A program made the position numbers and the translations under genes. The notes beneath the pieces are model-generated. The model was not told the DNA's origin. It was given only the letters and a program-made list of their open reading frames with translations, and searched no databases. DNA of 64,000 nt from assembly GCF_004364245.1 (NCBI RefSeq), contig NZ_SOAV01000009.1:186001-250000 (forward strand). The letters run 5' to 3'. Below, in pieces: positions 7,664 to 18,577 of this stretch. Within the stretch, counting starts at the first letter, position 1. Each line of letters starts with the position of its first letter. This stretch comes from Streptomyces sp. BK208. Its GTDB lineage: Bacteria > Actinomycetota > Actinomycetes > Streptomycetales > Streptomycetaceae.

Positions 7664-8779
7664 TTACAGTCCCGCCTCCTTGCACGCGGCCTCGAACTTG
7701 GCGGTGCAGATGTCGGTGACCTTGTAGAAGCCCTCCGCGAGCACCGTGTCCTCGATGTTGTCCTTGGTGAGGGCGACGACGGGCACGAGCTGGGCGGGGA
7801 TGCCCTTGTGGGTGGGGCTGTCGACCTTGTCGCGGGCGAGCGCCTCGAACTGGATGTCGCGGCCCTGGACCCGCGCCACGGCCATCTCCGCGGCGTTCTC
7901 CGCCTCCTGCGGGTAGGACTTGTACACGCTCATGTACTGCTCGCCGGTGACGATCCGCTGCACCGCCGCGAGTTCCGCGTCCTGGCCGGTGATCGGGGGC
8001 AGGTCGGTGACGCCCGCGTCCTCCAGCGCCTTGATGATGCCGCCGGCCATGCCGTCGTTGGCGGAGTAGACGCCCGCGATGTTCTTCTTGCCGATCTTCC
8101 CGATCGCCTCGGTCATGTTCGCCTCGGCGTTCTCCGGCTTCCAGTCCTTGGTGTCGAAGGACTGGGCGATCGTCAGCTTGCCGTTCAGCTCGGACAGCGC
8201 GCCCGCCTTGAACTGCTTCGCGTTCGGGTCGGTGGACGAGCCGTTCATCATGACGATCTTGTCGGAGCTGCTCGGGTCGCCGCCGAGCGCCTCGATGAGC
8301 GAGCGGCCCTGGACCTCGCCGACCAGCTCGTTGTCGAAGGAGATGTAGGCCTCGATCGGGCCCTCGGCCAGCCGGTCGTAGGCGATGACGGGGATGCCGG
8401 CGTCCTTGGCCTTCTGGACGCTGTCCCCGATGGCGTGCGCGTCGACCGCGTCCAGCACGATCACGTCGACCTCTTCGTCGACCATCTGCTGCATCTGCTG
8501 GGCCTGCTTGGCGGCGCTGGCCTCGGCGTTGGCGTACTTGACGTTGCCCTCGTCGCGCGTGAGGTCACCGACCTTCGCCTTGAAGAAGGGGTAGTCGAAC
8601 TGCTCGTAGCGCGTGTTCTCCTTCTCCGGGAGAAGCAACCCGACGGTGATGTCGTTGCCCTTGGTCGGGCTCGCGTCGTCGCTGCCCCCCGACGCGCCCA
8701 GCACGCCGCAGGAGGCCAGCGGGAACGTCAGCAGGGACGCGGCCACGGATATGGCGATACGACGGGCACGGCTACTCAC
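7664..8779 (-). CDS. Sugar ABC transporter substrate-binding lipoprotein (XylF/RbsB type)
   Basis: Predicted 371-residue lipoprotein. A twin-arginine-like basic start and hydrophobic stretch end in the lipobox LASC, so it is anchored outside the membrane. The remainder is a periplasmic-binding-protein type I fold: GLLLPEKENTRYEQFDYPFF, VDVIVLDAVDAHAIGD, GIPVIAYDRLAEG, VYSANDGMAGGIIKAL. These features resemble D-xylose-binding XylF. GTG 8779 was chosen because GGAAGG lies 9 bases upstream and the signal peptide then starts cleanly; the open frame runs on to 8887. No permease or ATPase gene adjoins it, so it must share a transporter encoded elsewhere or sense sugar. Exact ligand unknown. Confidence 0.88.
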   Translation of the reverse strand: MSSRARRIAISVAASLLTFPLASCGVLGASGGSDDASPTKGNDITVGLLLPEKENTRYEQFDYPFFKAKVGDLTRDEGNVKYANAEASAAKQAQQMQQMVDEEVDVIVLDAVDAHAIGDSVQKAKDAGIPVIAYDRLAEGPIEAYISFDNELVGEVQGRSLIEALGGDPSSSDKIVMMNGSSTDPNAKQFKAGALSELNGKLTIAQSFDTKDWKPENAEANMTEAIGKIGKKNIAGVYSANDGMAGGIIKALEDAGVTDLPPITGQDAELAAVQRIVTGEQYMSVYKSYPQEAENAAEMAVARVQGRDIQFEALARDKVDSPTHKGIPAQLVPVVALTKDNIEDTVLAEGFYKVTDICTAKFEAACKEAGL

Positions 8780-8932
8780 TGCGCTTTGCCTTCCGACACA
8801 CGGGTGTGGGTGGTGAACCGGGGGCCTGGGGCGACTCGGGTGGCCCCGGCGACCCTCGGTGAAGGAAGCCAACGCTGTCTTCACCAAATCGTCAAGAAGT
8901 ACTAGACCAATGAGACAGCACCGTTGCGAACA

Positions 8933-8964
8933 AGCCCCGGAGGACGGGTCGGTCCTCCGGGGCT
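8933..8964. terminator. Terminator of the dnaK operon
   Basis: A perfect 13-bp stem, AGCCCCGGAGGAC (8933-8945) with GTCCTCCGGGGCT (8952-8964), and a 6-base loop, 38 bases after the hspR stop on the minus strand. Confidence 0.88.
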
Positions 8965-9001
8965 CGCCGCGCCGTTTCCGTTGCGCCGCCTGGCGGTCCG
9001 G

Positions 9002-9457
9002 TCAGTCCGGGGACTGGCCGTGCCGCTTGGGCCGCCAGACCACCAGCGCGCTGGTCTGCTGTACCTCTTGGTAAGGGACCAGGTCACGGCGGTACGACGC
9101 GTGCACCGCGGCCTCGCGCTGACGCATCGCGGTGGCCGCGCCGTCGAGTGCGTCGGCCAGCTCGGCGGCCCGGGCCTGGAGCGCGGCGACCTGGTTCTCC
9201 AGTTCGATGATGCGCTTGATTCCGGCCAGGTTGATGCCTTCGTCCTGCGACAACTGCTGGACCTGACGGAGCAGTTCGATGTCACGGGCCGAGTAGCGGC
9301 GGCCGCGGCCCGCGGTGCGGTCCGGGGAGACCAGGCCGAGGCGGTCGTACTGGCGCAGGGTCTGCGGGTGCAGTCCGGAGAGCTGGGCCGCCACCGAGAT
9401 GACGTAGACCGGGGTGTCCTCGGTCAGTTCGTACGGATTGCGTCGCCGACCGTCCAT
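9002..9457 (-). CDS. hspR: Heat-shock repressor HspR
   Basis: MerR-family repressor of 151 residues that binds HAIR sites and uses DnaK as co-repressor, closing a feedback loop on the operon. The N-terminal winged helix-turn-helix is YVISVAAQLSGLHPQTLRQY; the wing has AGRGRRYSARDIELL; a coiled-coil dimer helix follows (IKRIIELENQVAALQAR). The C-terminal tail VVWRPKRHG is conserved in actinobacterial HspR. ATG 9457, five bases after the dnaJ stop, is preferred to TTG 9466, which has no spaced ribosome site. It is the last gene of dnaK-grpE-dnaJ-hspR and so represses itself. Confidence 0.97.
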   Translation of the reverse strand: MDGRRRNPYELTEDTPVYVISVAAQLSGLHPQTLRQYDRLGLVSPDRTAGRGRRYSARDIELLRQVQQLSQDEGINLAGIKRIIELENQVAALQARAAELADALDGAATAMRQREAAVHASYRRDLVPYQEVQQTSALVVWRPKRHGQSPD

Positions 9458-9462
9458 TCCCG

Positions 9463-10656
9463 TCAAGCTCCCTTCGCGGCCTGGAACAACTCCGCCCGCG
9501 GATCCTCGTCCGCGGTCGCCTCGCGATACGCCTCCAGCGCGTCACGAGCCTTCCCCGTCAGGTCCTTCGGAACACTCACCTCCACGGTGACCAGAAGGTC
9601 GCCGCGGGTGCCGTCCTTGCGTACCGCGCCCTTGCCCCGCGCCCGCATCGTACGACCGCCCGGCGTGCCGGCCGGCAGCTTCAGCGTGACGGGCGGACCG
9701 CCGAGGGTGGGGACCCGGATCTCGCCGCCGAGGGCCGCCTCGGTGTAGGTGACCGGGACGGTGACGGTGAGGTTGTCGCCCCGGCGGCCGAAGACCGGGT
9801 GCTCCTTGACGTGCACGACCACGTACAGGTCGCCCGCCGGGCCGCCCCGCTCGCCGGGCGTGCCCTTGCCGCGCAGCCGGATGCGCTGCCCGTCCGACAC
9901 CCCGGCGGGGATACGGACCTGCATCGTCCGCGAGGACTTGGCGCGTCCGGAGCCCTTGCACACGTCGCAGGGGTCCTCGGCGATCAGACCGCGGCCCTTG
10001 CAGTCCGGGCACGGGTCGGTCAGCGAGAAGCCGCCACCCGAGCCCCGCGCGACCTGCCCGGTGCCGACGCAGGTCGGGCACACGCGCGGCGTGCCGTTCT
10101 TGTCGCCGGTGCCCGAACAGGCCTTGCAGGGCGCCTGCGAGGACATCCGCAGCGGCACGGTCGCGCCCTCGATGGCCTCGGTGAAGCTGAGGGTGACCTC
10201 GGACTCGATGTCCTGCCCGCGCCGCGGCTGGGTGCGGGCGCCGCCGCCCGGTGAGCCGCCGGTGCGGTTGAACAGGCCGCCGAAGACGTCCCCGAGGCCG
10301 CCGCCGAAGCCGCCGGCGCCCTGGCCCCCGCCCTGGGCGCCGCCTCCGAAGAGGTCGCCCAGGTCGAAGTTGAAGGTGCCGCCGCCGCCCGCGCCCGGCC
10401 CCGGACGGAAACCGCCGTTGCCGAAGAGGGAGCGGGCCTCGTCGTACTCCTTGCGCTTCTTGGGGTCACCGAGGATGTCGTTGGCCTCGGAGATCTCCTT
10501 GAAGCGCTCCTCCGCCCTGACGTTCCCCTTGTTGGCGTCCGGGTGGTTCTCGCGGGCGAGCTTCCGGTACGCCTTCTTGATCTCGGCCTCGGTGGCGTCC
10601 TTGGGGACGCCGAGAACCTTGTAGTAGTCCTTCTCGATGAAGTCCTTCGTGCTCAT
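9463..10656 (-). CDS. dnaJ: Chaperone DnaJ (Hsp40)
   Basis: Type I DnaJ, 397 residues, which stimulates DnaK ATPase and hands over substrates. The J domain (about 10-75) has the essential HPD in RKLARENHPDAN. A Gly/Phe-rich linker spans about 80-145. The zinc region has four CxxCxGxG repeats (CKACSGTG, CPTCVGTG, CPDCKGRG, CDVCKGSG). The C-terminal substrate domains follow. It lies 45 bases downstream of grpE and just ahead of hspR. Confidence 0.97.
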   Translation of the reverse strand: MSTKDFIEKDYYKVLGVPKDATEAEIKKAYRKLARENHPDANKGNVRAEERFKEISEANDILGDPKKRKEYDEARSLFGNGGFRPGPGAGGGGTFNFDLGDLFGGGAQGGGQGAGGFGGGLGDVFGGLFNRTGGSPGGGARTQPRRGQDIESEVTLSFTEAIEGATVPLRMSSQAPCKACSGTGDKNGTPRVCPTCVGTGQVARGSGGGFSLTDPCPDCKGRGLIAEDPCDVCKGSGRAKSSRTMQVRIPAGVSDGQRIRLRGKGTPGERGGPAGDLYVVVHVKEHPVFGRRGDNLTVTVPVTYTEAALGGEIRVPTLGGPPVTLKLPAGTPGGRTMRARGKGAVRKDGTRGDLLVTVEVSVPKDLTGKARDALEAYREATADEDPRAELFQAAKGA

Positions 10657-10701
10657 CCCCGACGTCCCTCCTCTCGCGCCTTACCCGTCGTCACCTCGAA
10701 C

Positions 10702-11411
10702 TCAGCCCTCGTCCGGGCCACCGCTCTCCTTGTTCCCGGCGGACCCGGAGCCTCCGGGGTTCCCGGAGTTCCCGGCGCCGTCCTCCGGGCCGGAGGCGTC
10801 CTGCGCGTCGGTGGCGTCCTCGGCCGGCTTGACCGTCTGGGCGCCCGGCTGGGGCTCGGCGACCGCCACCCGCGCGGGGCGGATGGTGCGTTCGCCGATC
10901 CGGTACCCGGGCTGCAGGATCGCCACGCAGGTCGTCTCGGTGACGTCCGGTGCGTAGGAGTGCATCAAGGCCTCGTGGATCGTCGGGTCGAAGGGCTCGC
11001 CCTCCTTGCCGAACTGCTGGAGGCCCAGCTTGGCGACCGTGGTCTCCAGCGACTCCGCGACGGACTTGAAGCCGCCGACCAGTTCGCCGTGCTCCCGGGC
11101 GCGCCCGACGTCGTCGAGCACGGGAAGCAGCTCGGACAGGAGGTTCGCGACGGCGACCTCCTTGACCGCGACGCGGTCCCGCTCCACCCGGCGGCGGTAG
11201 TTCTGGTACTCGGCCTGGAGTCGCTGGAGGTCCGCCGTACGCTCGTTCAGCGCGGTGCGCACCTGGTCCAGCTGGGCCACCAGGCCCGCGTTCTCGCTCG
11301 CGTCCCCGGCCGGGGCCGCCCCCTCCTCGGAGGCGGCCTTCGGCTCGGCGTCGTCAGGGGTGGCGCCGGAGGGGACGTCGGGCTTCTCGTCAAAACCCGG
11401 GGTCTCCTCCG

Positions 11412-11415
<4 letters not shown>
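10702..11415 (-). CDS. grpE: Nucleotide exchange factor GrpE
   Basis: GrpE of 237 residues. A disordered acidic N-terminus (about 1-60) precedes the long dimerisation helix (VAQLDQVRTALNERTADLQR, LQAEYQNYRRRVERD) and the beta domain (PFDPTIHEALMHSYAPD, VAILQPGYRIGERTIRPARV). The C-terminal 40 residues are low-complexity Gly/Ser/Asp. It exchanges ADP on DnaK. The start codon overlaps the dnaK stop region by four bases, so the two are translationally coupled. Confidence 0.96.
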
Positions 11416-13271
<1,856 letters not shown>

Positions 13272-13291
13272 GGTGAACAACCTCCAGCTGA

Positions 13292-13312
13292 CTTGAGTGG
13301 AACAGGCTCAAG
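13292..13312. promoter_or_regulatory. HAIR operator 1, dnaK promoter
   Basis: Arms CTTGAGT (13292-13298) and GCTCAAG (13306-13312) with a 7-base spacer: the HAIR consensus with one mismatch. It lies just downstream of the presumed -10 of the dnaK promoter. Confidence 0.93.
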
Positions 13313-13314
13313 TG

Positions 13315-13337
13315 TGCATGACGCCCGGCAATGGGTC
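13315..13337 (-). promoter_or_regulatory. Candidate vegetative dnaK promoter core
   Basis: On the minus strand TTGACC (13337-13332) is followed after 17 bases by CACACT just before HAIR 1. Spacing fits a principal-sigma promoter; the -10 is poor. The two HAIR sites lie on either side of it. Confidence 0.45.
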
Positions 13338-13343
13338 AACAGA

Positions 13344-13364
13344 CGTGAGCCGGGCAGGCTCAAC
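13344..13364. promoter_or_regulatory. HAIR operator 2, dnaK promoter
   Basis: Arms CGTGAGC (13344-13350) and GCTCAAC (13358-13364) with a 7-base spacer, a weaker HAIR copy. Its centre is 52 bases from that of HAIR 1, on the other side of the presumed -35. Confidence 0.8.
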
Positions 13365-13738
13365 TCTTATCCGTTCCTTACGCGCAACAGCGCCCTGACC
13401 TGCACTTTCCCCGGCTCACCCGGCCTGACGAACCGGAAAAAACGCCGCGCGGGCGAGGCGCCGCCCGTGCCACCCGGGGCTCCGGTTGCCCCGTGCGGCG
13501 CCGCCGACTCCTCTCGCGCCCGGCGGACGGCACCCCCGGACGGCCGGCGGACCGGTGCGCGCCGCCCGGCTCACCCGGACGTACGGGGCCGGCGGGGTCA
13601 GGGTTGCCTCAGCGACGCAGATCACCGCACGTCCGACTACAGTGCGGCGGAGGATGGGGGTAGTCTCAGACGGACTGAATAAGTTACCGCTTAGTAATAC
13701 CGCCCCCTCGTAACCTCGCAGGCCCGAGGAGCCCCCAA

Positions 13739-16021
13739 ATGCAACTCGCCGCGATCATCGTGTCGCTGGTCCTGATCGTGGTCGGCGTCGCACTGTTCGG
13801 CCGCGCCGTCCTGCAGATCTTCAACTACATGCGGCTGGGCCAGCCGGTGCCGGCCGGAACGCGGACCAACGACCCCGTGGACCGCACCGTCACCGTGGTC
13901 AGGGAGTTCCTCGGCCACACCCGGATGAACCGCTGGGGCATCGTCGGGGTGGCGCACTGGTTCGTCGCCGTGGGCTTCTTCTCCCTGCTGCTGACCATCG
14001 TCAACGCCGTCGGCCAGCTCTTCGAGGCCGACTGGATCCTGCCGGTCATCGGCGACTGGGCGCCGTACAACGTCTTCGTCGAGTTCATCGGCACGATGAC
14101 GGTGCTCGGCATCCTGGTCCTGATCGCGATCCGCCAGGTGAGCAAGCCGAACCGGCCGGGCCGCAAGTCCCGCTTCGCCGGCTCCAACTTCGGCCAGGCG
14201 TACTTCGTCGAGGCCGTCATCCTCATCGTCGGCGTCTGCATCTTCATGCTGCACGCGCTGGAGGGCGCCCTCCACCACGTGGACGGCTACGAGGCGTCGT
14301 TCTTCATCTCGTACCCGGTCGTCTCCGCGCTGCGGGACGCGGACCTCGGCACCCTGCAGAACCTGGTCTACTTCTTCGCCGGGCTGAAGATCGCGACCTC
14401 CTTCATCTGGATGATCACCGTCGCGCTGAAGACCGACATGGGCGTGGCCTGGCACCGCTTCCTGGCCTTCCCGAACATCTGGTTCAAGCGCGACGCGAAG
14501 GGCGGCACCTCGCTCGGCGCACTGCTCCCGATGACCTCGGGCGGCAAGCCGATCGACTTCACCGACCCCGGCGACGACGACGTCTTCGGCGTCTCCCAGG
14601 TCGAGCAGTTCTCCTGGAAGGGCCTGCTGGACTTCTCCACCTGCACCGAGTGCGGCCGCTGCCAGTCGCAGTGCCCCGCCTGGAACACCGGCAAGCCGCT
14701 CTCCCCCAAGCTCCTGATCATGTCCCTGCGCGACCACGCGCACGCCAAGGCCCCTTACCTGCTGGCCGGCGGCGGCAAGACGATGGAGGGCGAGGAGAAG
14801 GCGTCCGCCGAGCAGCTCGAGGACGTCCCGGCCGCCGCCCTCGCGGAGGCCGAGCGCCCGCTGATCGGCACCCTCGAAGAGAACGGCGTCATCGACCCCG
14901 ACGTCCTGTGGTCCTGCACCACCTGCGGCGCCTGCGTCGAGCAGTGCCCCGTCGACATCGAGCACGTCGACCACATCGTCGACATGCGCCGCTACCAGGT
15001 CATGATCGAGTCCGCGTTCCCGTCCGAGGCGGGCACGATGCTCAAGAACCTGGAGAAGAAGGGCAACCCCTGGGGCCTGGCCAAGAAGCAGCGCCTGGAG
15101 TGGCTCAAGGAGCTGGACTTCGAGGTCCCGGTCGTCGGCAAGGACATCGAGGACCTCACCGAGGTCGAGTACCTGTACTGGGTCGGCTGCGCCGGCGCCC
15201 TGGAGGACCGCGCCAAGAAGACCACCAAGGCCTTCGCCGAGCTGCTGCACATCGCGGGCGTCAAGTTCGCCATCATGGGCGGCGACGAGAAGTGCACCGG
15301 TGACTCCGCCCGCCGCCTGGGCAACGAGCCGCTGTTCCAGGAGCTCGGCATGGAGAACGTCATGTCCCTCAACGCCGCCTTCGGCGAGGAGATGGACGAC
15401 GACGGCAAGGTCACCGAGGAGTCGCGCAAGCCCAGGTCGGCGAAGAAGATCGTCGCCACCTGCCCGCACTGCCTCAACACCCTCGGCAACGAGTACCCGC
15501 AGCTCGGCGGCGACTACGAGGTCGTCCACCACACCCAGCTGCTCCAGCACCTGGTCGACGAGGGCAAGCTGCTCCCGGTCACCCCGGTCGAGGGCATCAT
15601 CACGTACCACGACCCCTGCTACCTGGGCCGGCACAACAAGATCTACACGCCGCCGCGCGAGATCATCGCCGCCGTCCCGGGCGTCCGCAACGAGGAGATG
15701 CACCGCCACAAGGAGCGCGGCTTCTGCTGCGGCGCCGGCGGCGCGCGGATGTGGATGGAGGAGCGGATCGGCAAGCGCATCAACAACGAGCGCGTCGACG
15801 AGGCCCTCTCCGTCAACCCCGACATCGTCTCCACCGCCTGCCCGTTCTGCCTCGTCATGCTGACCGACTCGGTCAACGGCAAGAAGAACGACGGCAAGGC
15901 CAAGGAGTCCATCCAGGTCGTCGACGTCGCCCAGCTCCTGCTGGACTCCGTCAGGACCCCGGCCGACCCGACCGGCGAACCCGAGCCGGAGAACGAGCCG
16001 ACGCCGGAACCGGTGAAGTAG
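13739..16021 (+). CDS. Membrane iron-sulfur reductase, HdrD/GlpC-like
   Basis: Protein of 760 residues. The N-terminal quarter holds about five membrane helices (from LAAIIVSLVLIVVGVALFG) like a nitrate reductase gamma or HdrE quinone-side subunit. Next come two 4Fe-4S motifs (CTECGRCQSQCP and CTTCGACVEQCPVD). The C-terminal half has two cysteine-rich CCG-type domains (YWVGCAGAL, CPHCLNTLGNEYPQ; DPCYLGRHN, GFCCGAGGARMW). The fused layout suggests electron transfer between a membrane quinone and a soluble thiol or disulfide partner; the partner is not encoded nearby. ATG 13739 follows GAGGAG. Single gene with its own terminator. Confidence 0.88.
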   Translation: MQLAAIIVSLVLIVVGVALFGRAVLQIFNYMRLGQPVPAGTRTNDPVDRTVTVVREFLGHTRMNRWGIVGVAHWFVAVGFFSLLLTIVNAVGQLFEADWILPVIGDWAPYNVFVEFIGTMTVLGILVLIAIRQVSKPNRPGRKSRFAGSNFGQAYFVEAVILIVGVCIFMLHALEGALHHVDGYEASFFISYPVVSALRDADLGTLQNLVYFFAGLKIATSFIWMITVALKTDMGVAWHRFLAFPNIWFKRDAKGGTSLGALLPMTSGGKPIDFTDPGDDDVFGVSQVEQFSWKGLLDFSTCTECGRCQSQCPAWNTGKPLSPKLLIMSLRDHAHAKAPYLLAGGGKTMEGEEKASAEQLEDVPAAALAEAERPLIGTLEENGVIDPDVLWSCTTCGACVEQCPVDIEHVDHIVDMRRYQVMIESAFPSEAGTMLKNLEKKGNPWGLAKKQRLEWLKELDFEVPVVGKDIEDLTEVEYLYWVGCAGALEDRAKKTTKAFAELLHIAGVKFAIMGGDEKCTGDSARRLGNEPLFQELGMENVMSLNAAFGEEMDDDGKVTEESRKPRSAKKIVATCPHCLNTLGNEYPQLGGDYEVVHHTQLLQHLVDEGKLLPVTPVEGIITYHDPCYLGRHNKIYTPPREIIAAVPGVRNEEMHRHKERGFCCGAGGARMWMEERIGKRINNERVDEALSVNPDIVSTACPFCLVMLTDSVNGKKNDGKAKESIQVVDVAQLLLDSVRTPADPTGEPEPENEPTPEPVK

Positions 16022-16045
16022 CCGCCCGCGTCCGCGCCTTCCACC

Positions 16046-16080
16046 GACACCCCCGAGTCCCGCCCGGACCCGGGGGTGTC
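16046..16080 (+). terminator. Terminator after the iron-sulfur reductase
   Basis: GACACCCCCG (16046-16055) pairs with CGGGGGTGTC (16071-16080), a 10-bp GC stem 25 bases after the stop codon. Confidence 0.75.
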
Positions 16081-16152
16081 GCCGTATCCCCAACGCGTGC
16101 ATCATGAACCGGTCGTTGTCGCTGATACGGGTTGATACGGACGAGGTGAACG

Positions 16153-17445
16153 GTGCGCCTGCGAAGACACACCCTGACCGGCACGGCCGCCGCCGGCTGC
16201 CTGCTGCTGCTCACCGCCTGCGGCCACGACGCGGCGCCGGCCGCCGAGGACGCCGGGCCCACCCCGGTGCGCGCCGCCGAGGCCCCCGCCCTGCTCCCCG
16301 TCCCGCGCGGCCGGGGCAGCGAGGTCCCCGACGACTTCAACGGCGACGGCCACCGCGACCTGGTCCTCGACGACCTGGTCACCGCGGAGAGCCACGCGGA
16401 CGACGCGGGCATCGGCATCGTCTACGGCTCGCCCGGCGGACCGGTGCCGGGAGCCCGGCAGCTGCTCACCCCGAAGCGGCACGCGGCACCGACGGACGGC
16501 CAGGTGCCGGCCGTGTTCGAGGCCGAGGCGAGCTGCGACCTCGACGGCGACGGCTTCACCGACCTGGTGGTCACCACCGACCCGCCCTACGACGGCCGGG
16601 GCCGCCCCCCGGTCCCCCTCCAGATCCTCTTCGGCTCCCCCTCGGGACCGGCCCGCGCCGTCCCGCTCGCGGTCCCCTCCCGGGCCCGCTACGGCAACGA
16701 CTGGCCCGAGCGCCCCGTGTGCGGCGACTTCGACGGCGACGGCGCCGAGGACCTGGTCGTCCACGCCTCCGCCGGCCGCCTCAGCTACCTGCGCGGCCCC
16801 TTCACCCGCAAGGGCGCCCCCGCCCGGGCCGGCGCCCCCGTCCCCTCTCCCGGCGAGGCGCCGACCGGCCCCGCCGCCGACGTGAACCGCGACGGGTACG
16901 ACGACCTGGTCGTCCGCACCTCCGCGGGCCCCGGCGACGCGGCCGTCGTCCTGGGCGGCCCGGACGGCCCGGCCCGCACCGGGGTCACCCTCCCCGCCGG
17001 CGTCGACGTCGCCCTCGGCTCCTTCGGCAGGGGCGAGGCCCTGGACGCGGCCGTGGGCACCGTGGACGCCACCGCGCTGCGCTACGACCTGCCCACCGCC
17101 GCACGAGGCACCCTCGACACCCCCGGCTCGATGCTCGACGCCGCCGACTTCGACGGCGACGGCCTGAGCGAGCTGGTCGCCGGCGGCTCCGGCGTACGCG
17201 TGTACCCCGGCAGCCGGACGGGCCCCACGACACGGGGCGCGATCACGGTGCGGCCCGCGACGACGGGCACGACGCGGGTGCTGACGGTCGGCGACTTCGA
17301 CGGCGACGGCCTGGCCGACCTGGTGGTGTGCACGGCCCAGGGCGACACGAAGGACACCGTCGAGGTCCACCGGGGCACGGCGAAGGGCACGGTGACGGCG
17401 GAACCCGCGGTCACCTTCTCGACCTCGCAGTTCCTGACACCCTGA
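16153..17445 (+). CDS. FG-GAP repeat lipoprotein
   Basis: Exported lipoprotein of 430 residues: basic start, hydrophobic core and lipobox LTAC (Cys at about 23). The mature part has six or more integrin-like FG-GAP/VCBS blades with the calcium loop DxDxDGxxD, seen as DFNGDGHRDLV, DLDGDGFTDLV, DFDGDGAEDLV, DVNRDGYDDLV, DFDGDGLSELV and DFDGDGLADLV. That spacing suggests a seven-bladed beta-propeller on the cell surface. No catalytic motif is visible; adhesion or scaffolding is a guess. It shares the architecture, not close sequence, with the large FG-GAP protein at 18.7 kb. Confidence 0.85.
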   Translation: MRLRRHTLTGTAAAGCLLLLTACGHDAAPAAEDAGPTPVRAAEAPALLPVPRGRGSEVPDDFNGDGHRDLVLDDLVTAESHADDAGIGIVYGSPGGPVPGARQLLTPKRHAAPTDGQVPAVFEAEASCDLDGDGFTDLVVTTDPPYDGRGRPPVPLQILFGSPSGPARAVPLAVPSRARYGNDWPERPVCGDFDGDGAEDLVVHASAGRLSYLRGPFTRKGAPARAGAPVPSPGEAPTGPAADVNRDGYDDLVVRTSAGPGDAAVVLGGPDGPARTGVTLPAGVDVALGSFGRGEALDAAVGTVDATALRYDLPTAARGTLDTPGSMLDAADFDGDGLSELVAGGSGVRVYPGSRTGPTTRGAITVRPATTGTTRVLTVGDFDGDGLADLVVCTAQGDTKDTVEVHRGTAKGTVTAEPAVTFSTSQFLTP

Positions 17446-17595
17446 GGCACGAAGGAACACGCGCACGACCCGCCGGCGGGGCCTCGGGGACGCCTCGGGG
17501 ACCACCCGTAGGGGATGTCACAGCTCGGCCGCAAAGGACCCCCCGAACGGCCGGGCCCCGCACGTCACTCTCCGGGACCAGGTACGTTCGAAGGC

Positions 17596-18528
17596 GTGGC
17601 TGGATTCAGGATCGGACGCGGCCGGGACAACGGCGCTCCACACACGCGACCGCAACGCCCCCCGTACGGACAGCAGGCGCCCCAGGGACCGTCGTACGGC
17701 GGCCCGGCGACGCCCCAGCAGCCGTACCCGCAGCCGCCGTACGGAGGTGGCGGCCCCGCCCCGGCACCCGGCGGATCCCCGTGGCCCCAGGCACACGGCG
17801 GCGGCCACGGTGAACCGGAGTACTTCGGCGACGGCGGCTACGGCCACGGCGGGCAGCCCCCGCAGGCCCCGTACGACCCGTACGCGGCCAACAACCCGGG
17901 CCACACCCAGGCGTTCACCGTCGACGACCCCTACAGCCAGGGCGACACCTACCGCGCCGGTTCCGCCCCGGCGCCCGGTCCCGTCGGCCCCCGCCTGCAC
18001 TGGAAGGACCTGCTGAAGGGCGTCGTCCTCGCCCCCGGCCAGACCTTCCTCCAGATGCGGGACTACGCGATGTGGGCCCCGGCGCTCATCGTCACCTTCC
18101 TCTACGGGCTGCTGGCCGTCTTCGGCTTCGACGGCGCCCGCGAGGAGGCGATCAACGCCACCCTGTCCAACGCGATCCCGATCGTCCTGACCACGGCGGT
18201 GGCGCTGGTGCTCAGCGCCTTCGTCCTGGGCGTGGTCACCCACACCCTGGCCCGCCAGCTCGGCGGCGACGGCGCCTGGCAGCCCACGGTCGGCCTCTCC
18301 ATGCTGATCATGTCCCTCACGGACGCGCCGCGCCTGGTCGTCGCGATGTTCGCCGGTGGCGACGCGCCCTTCGTCCAGATCCTCGGCTGGGCCACCTGGG
18401 TCGCGGCCGGCGCCCTGCTCACCCTCATGGTCGCCCGCTCCCACGACCTGCCCTGGCCCAAGGCGCTCGGCGCGTCCGCGATCCAGCTGATCGCCCTGCT
18501 GTCGATCGTGAAGCTCGGCACCTTCTGA
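17596..18528 (+). CDS. Yip1-family integral membrane protein
   Basis: Protein of 310 residues. The first 120 or so are a low-complexity Pro/Gly/Tyr/Gln cytoplasmic tail. They are followed by WKDLLKGVVLAPGQTFLQM and about five membrane helices (ALIVTFLYGLLAVFGF, IVLTTAVALVLSAFVLGVV, the APRLVVAMFAGG region, TWVAAGALLTLMV, AIQLIALLSIVKLG), typical of the Yip1 domain. GTG 17596 (VAGFRIGRG) is the likely start, although the open frame begins at 17515. Bacterial Yip1 proteins have no assigned role. It ends at a strong terminator. Confidence 0.8.
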   Translation: MAGFRIGRGRDNGAPHTRPQRPPYGQQAPQGPSYGGPATPQQPYPQPPYGGGGPAPAPGGSPWPQAHGGGHGEPEYFGDGGYGHGGQPPQAPYDPYAANNPGHTQAFTVDDPYSQGDTYRAGSAPAPGPVGPRLHWKDLLKGVVLAPGQTFLQMRDYAMWAPALIVTFLYGLLAVFGFDGAREEAINATLSNAIPIVLTTAVALVLSAFVLGVVTHTLARQLGGDGAWQPTVGLSMLIMSLTDAPRLVVAMFAGGDAPFVQILGWATWVAAGALLTLMVARSHDLPWPKALGASAIQLIALLSIVKLGTF

Positions 18529-18544
18529 CAGCCGGCCGTACGAA

Positions 18545-18577
18545 GGCCCCCGGTGTGACGCACACCGGGGGCCTTTT
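18545..18577 (+). terminator. Rho-independent terminator after Yip1 gene
   Basis: GGCCCCCGGTGTG (18545-18557) pairs perfectly with CACACCGGGGGCC (18561-18573), followed by TTTT. Confidence 0.92.

Noticed and set aside
13739..16021. Possible lactate/glycolate oxidase subunit assignment of the iron-sulfur protein
   Set aside because: The membrane domain fused at the N-terminus and absence of flavoprotein neighbours do not support it.
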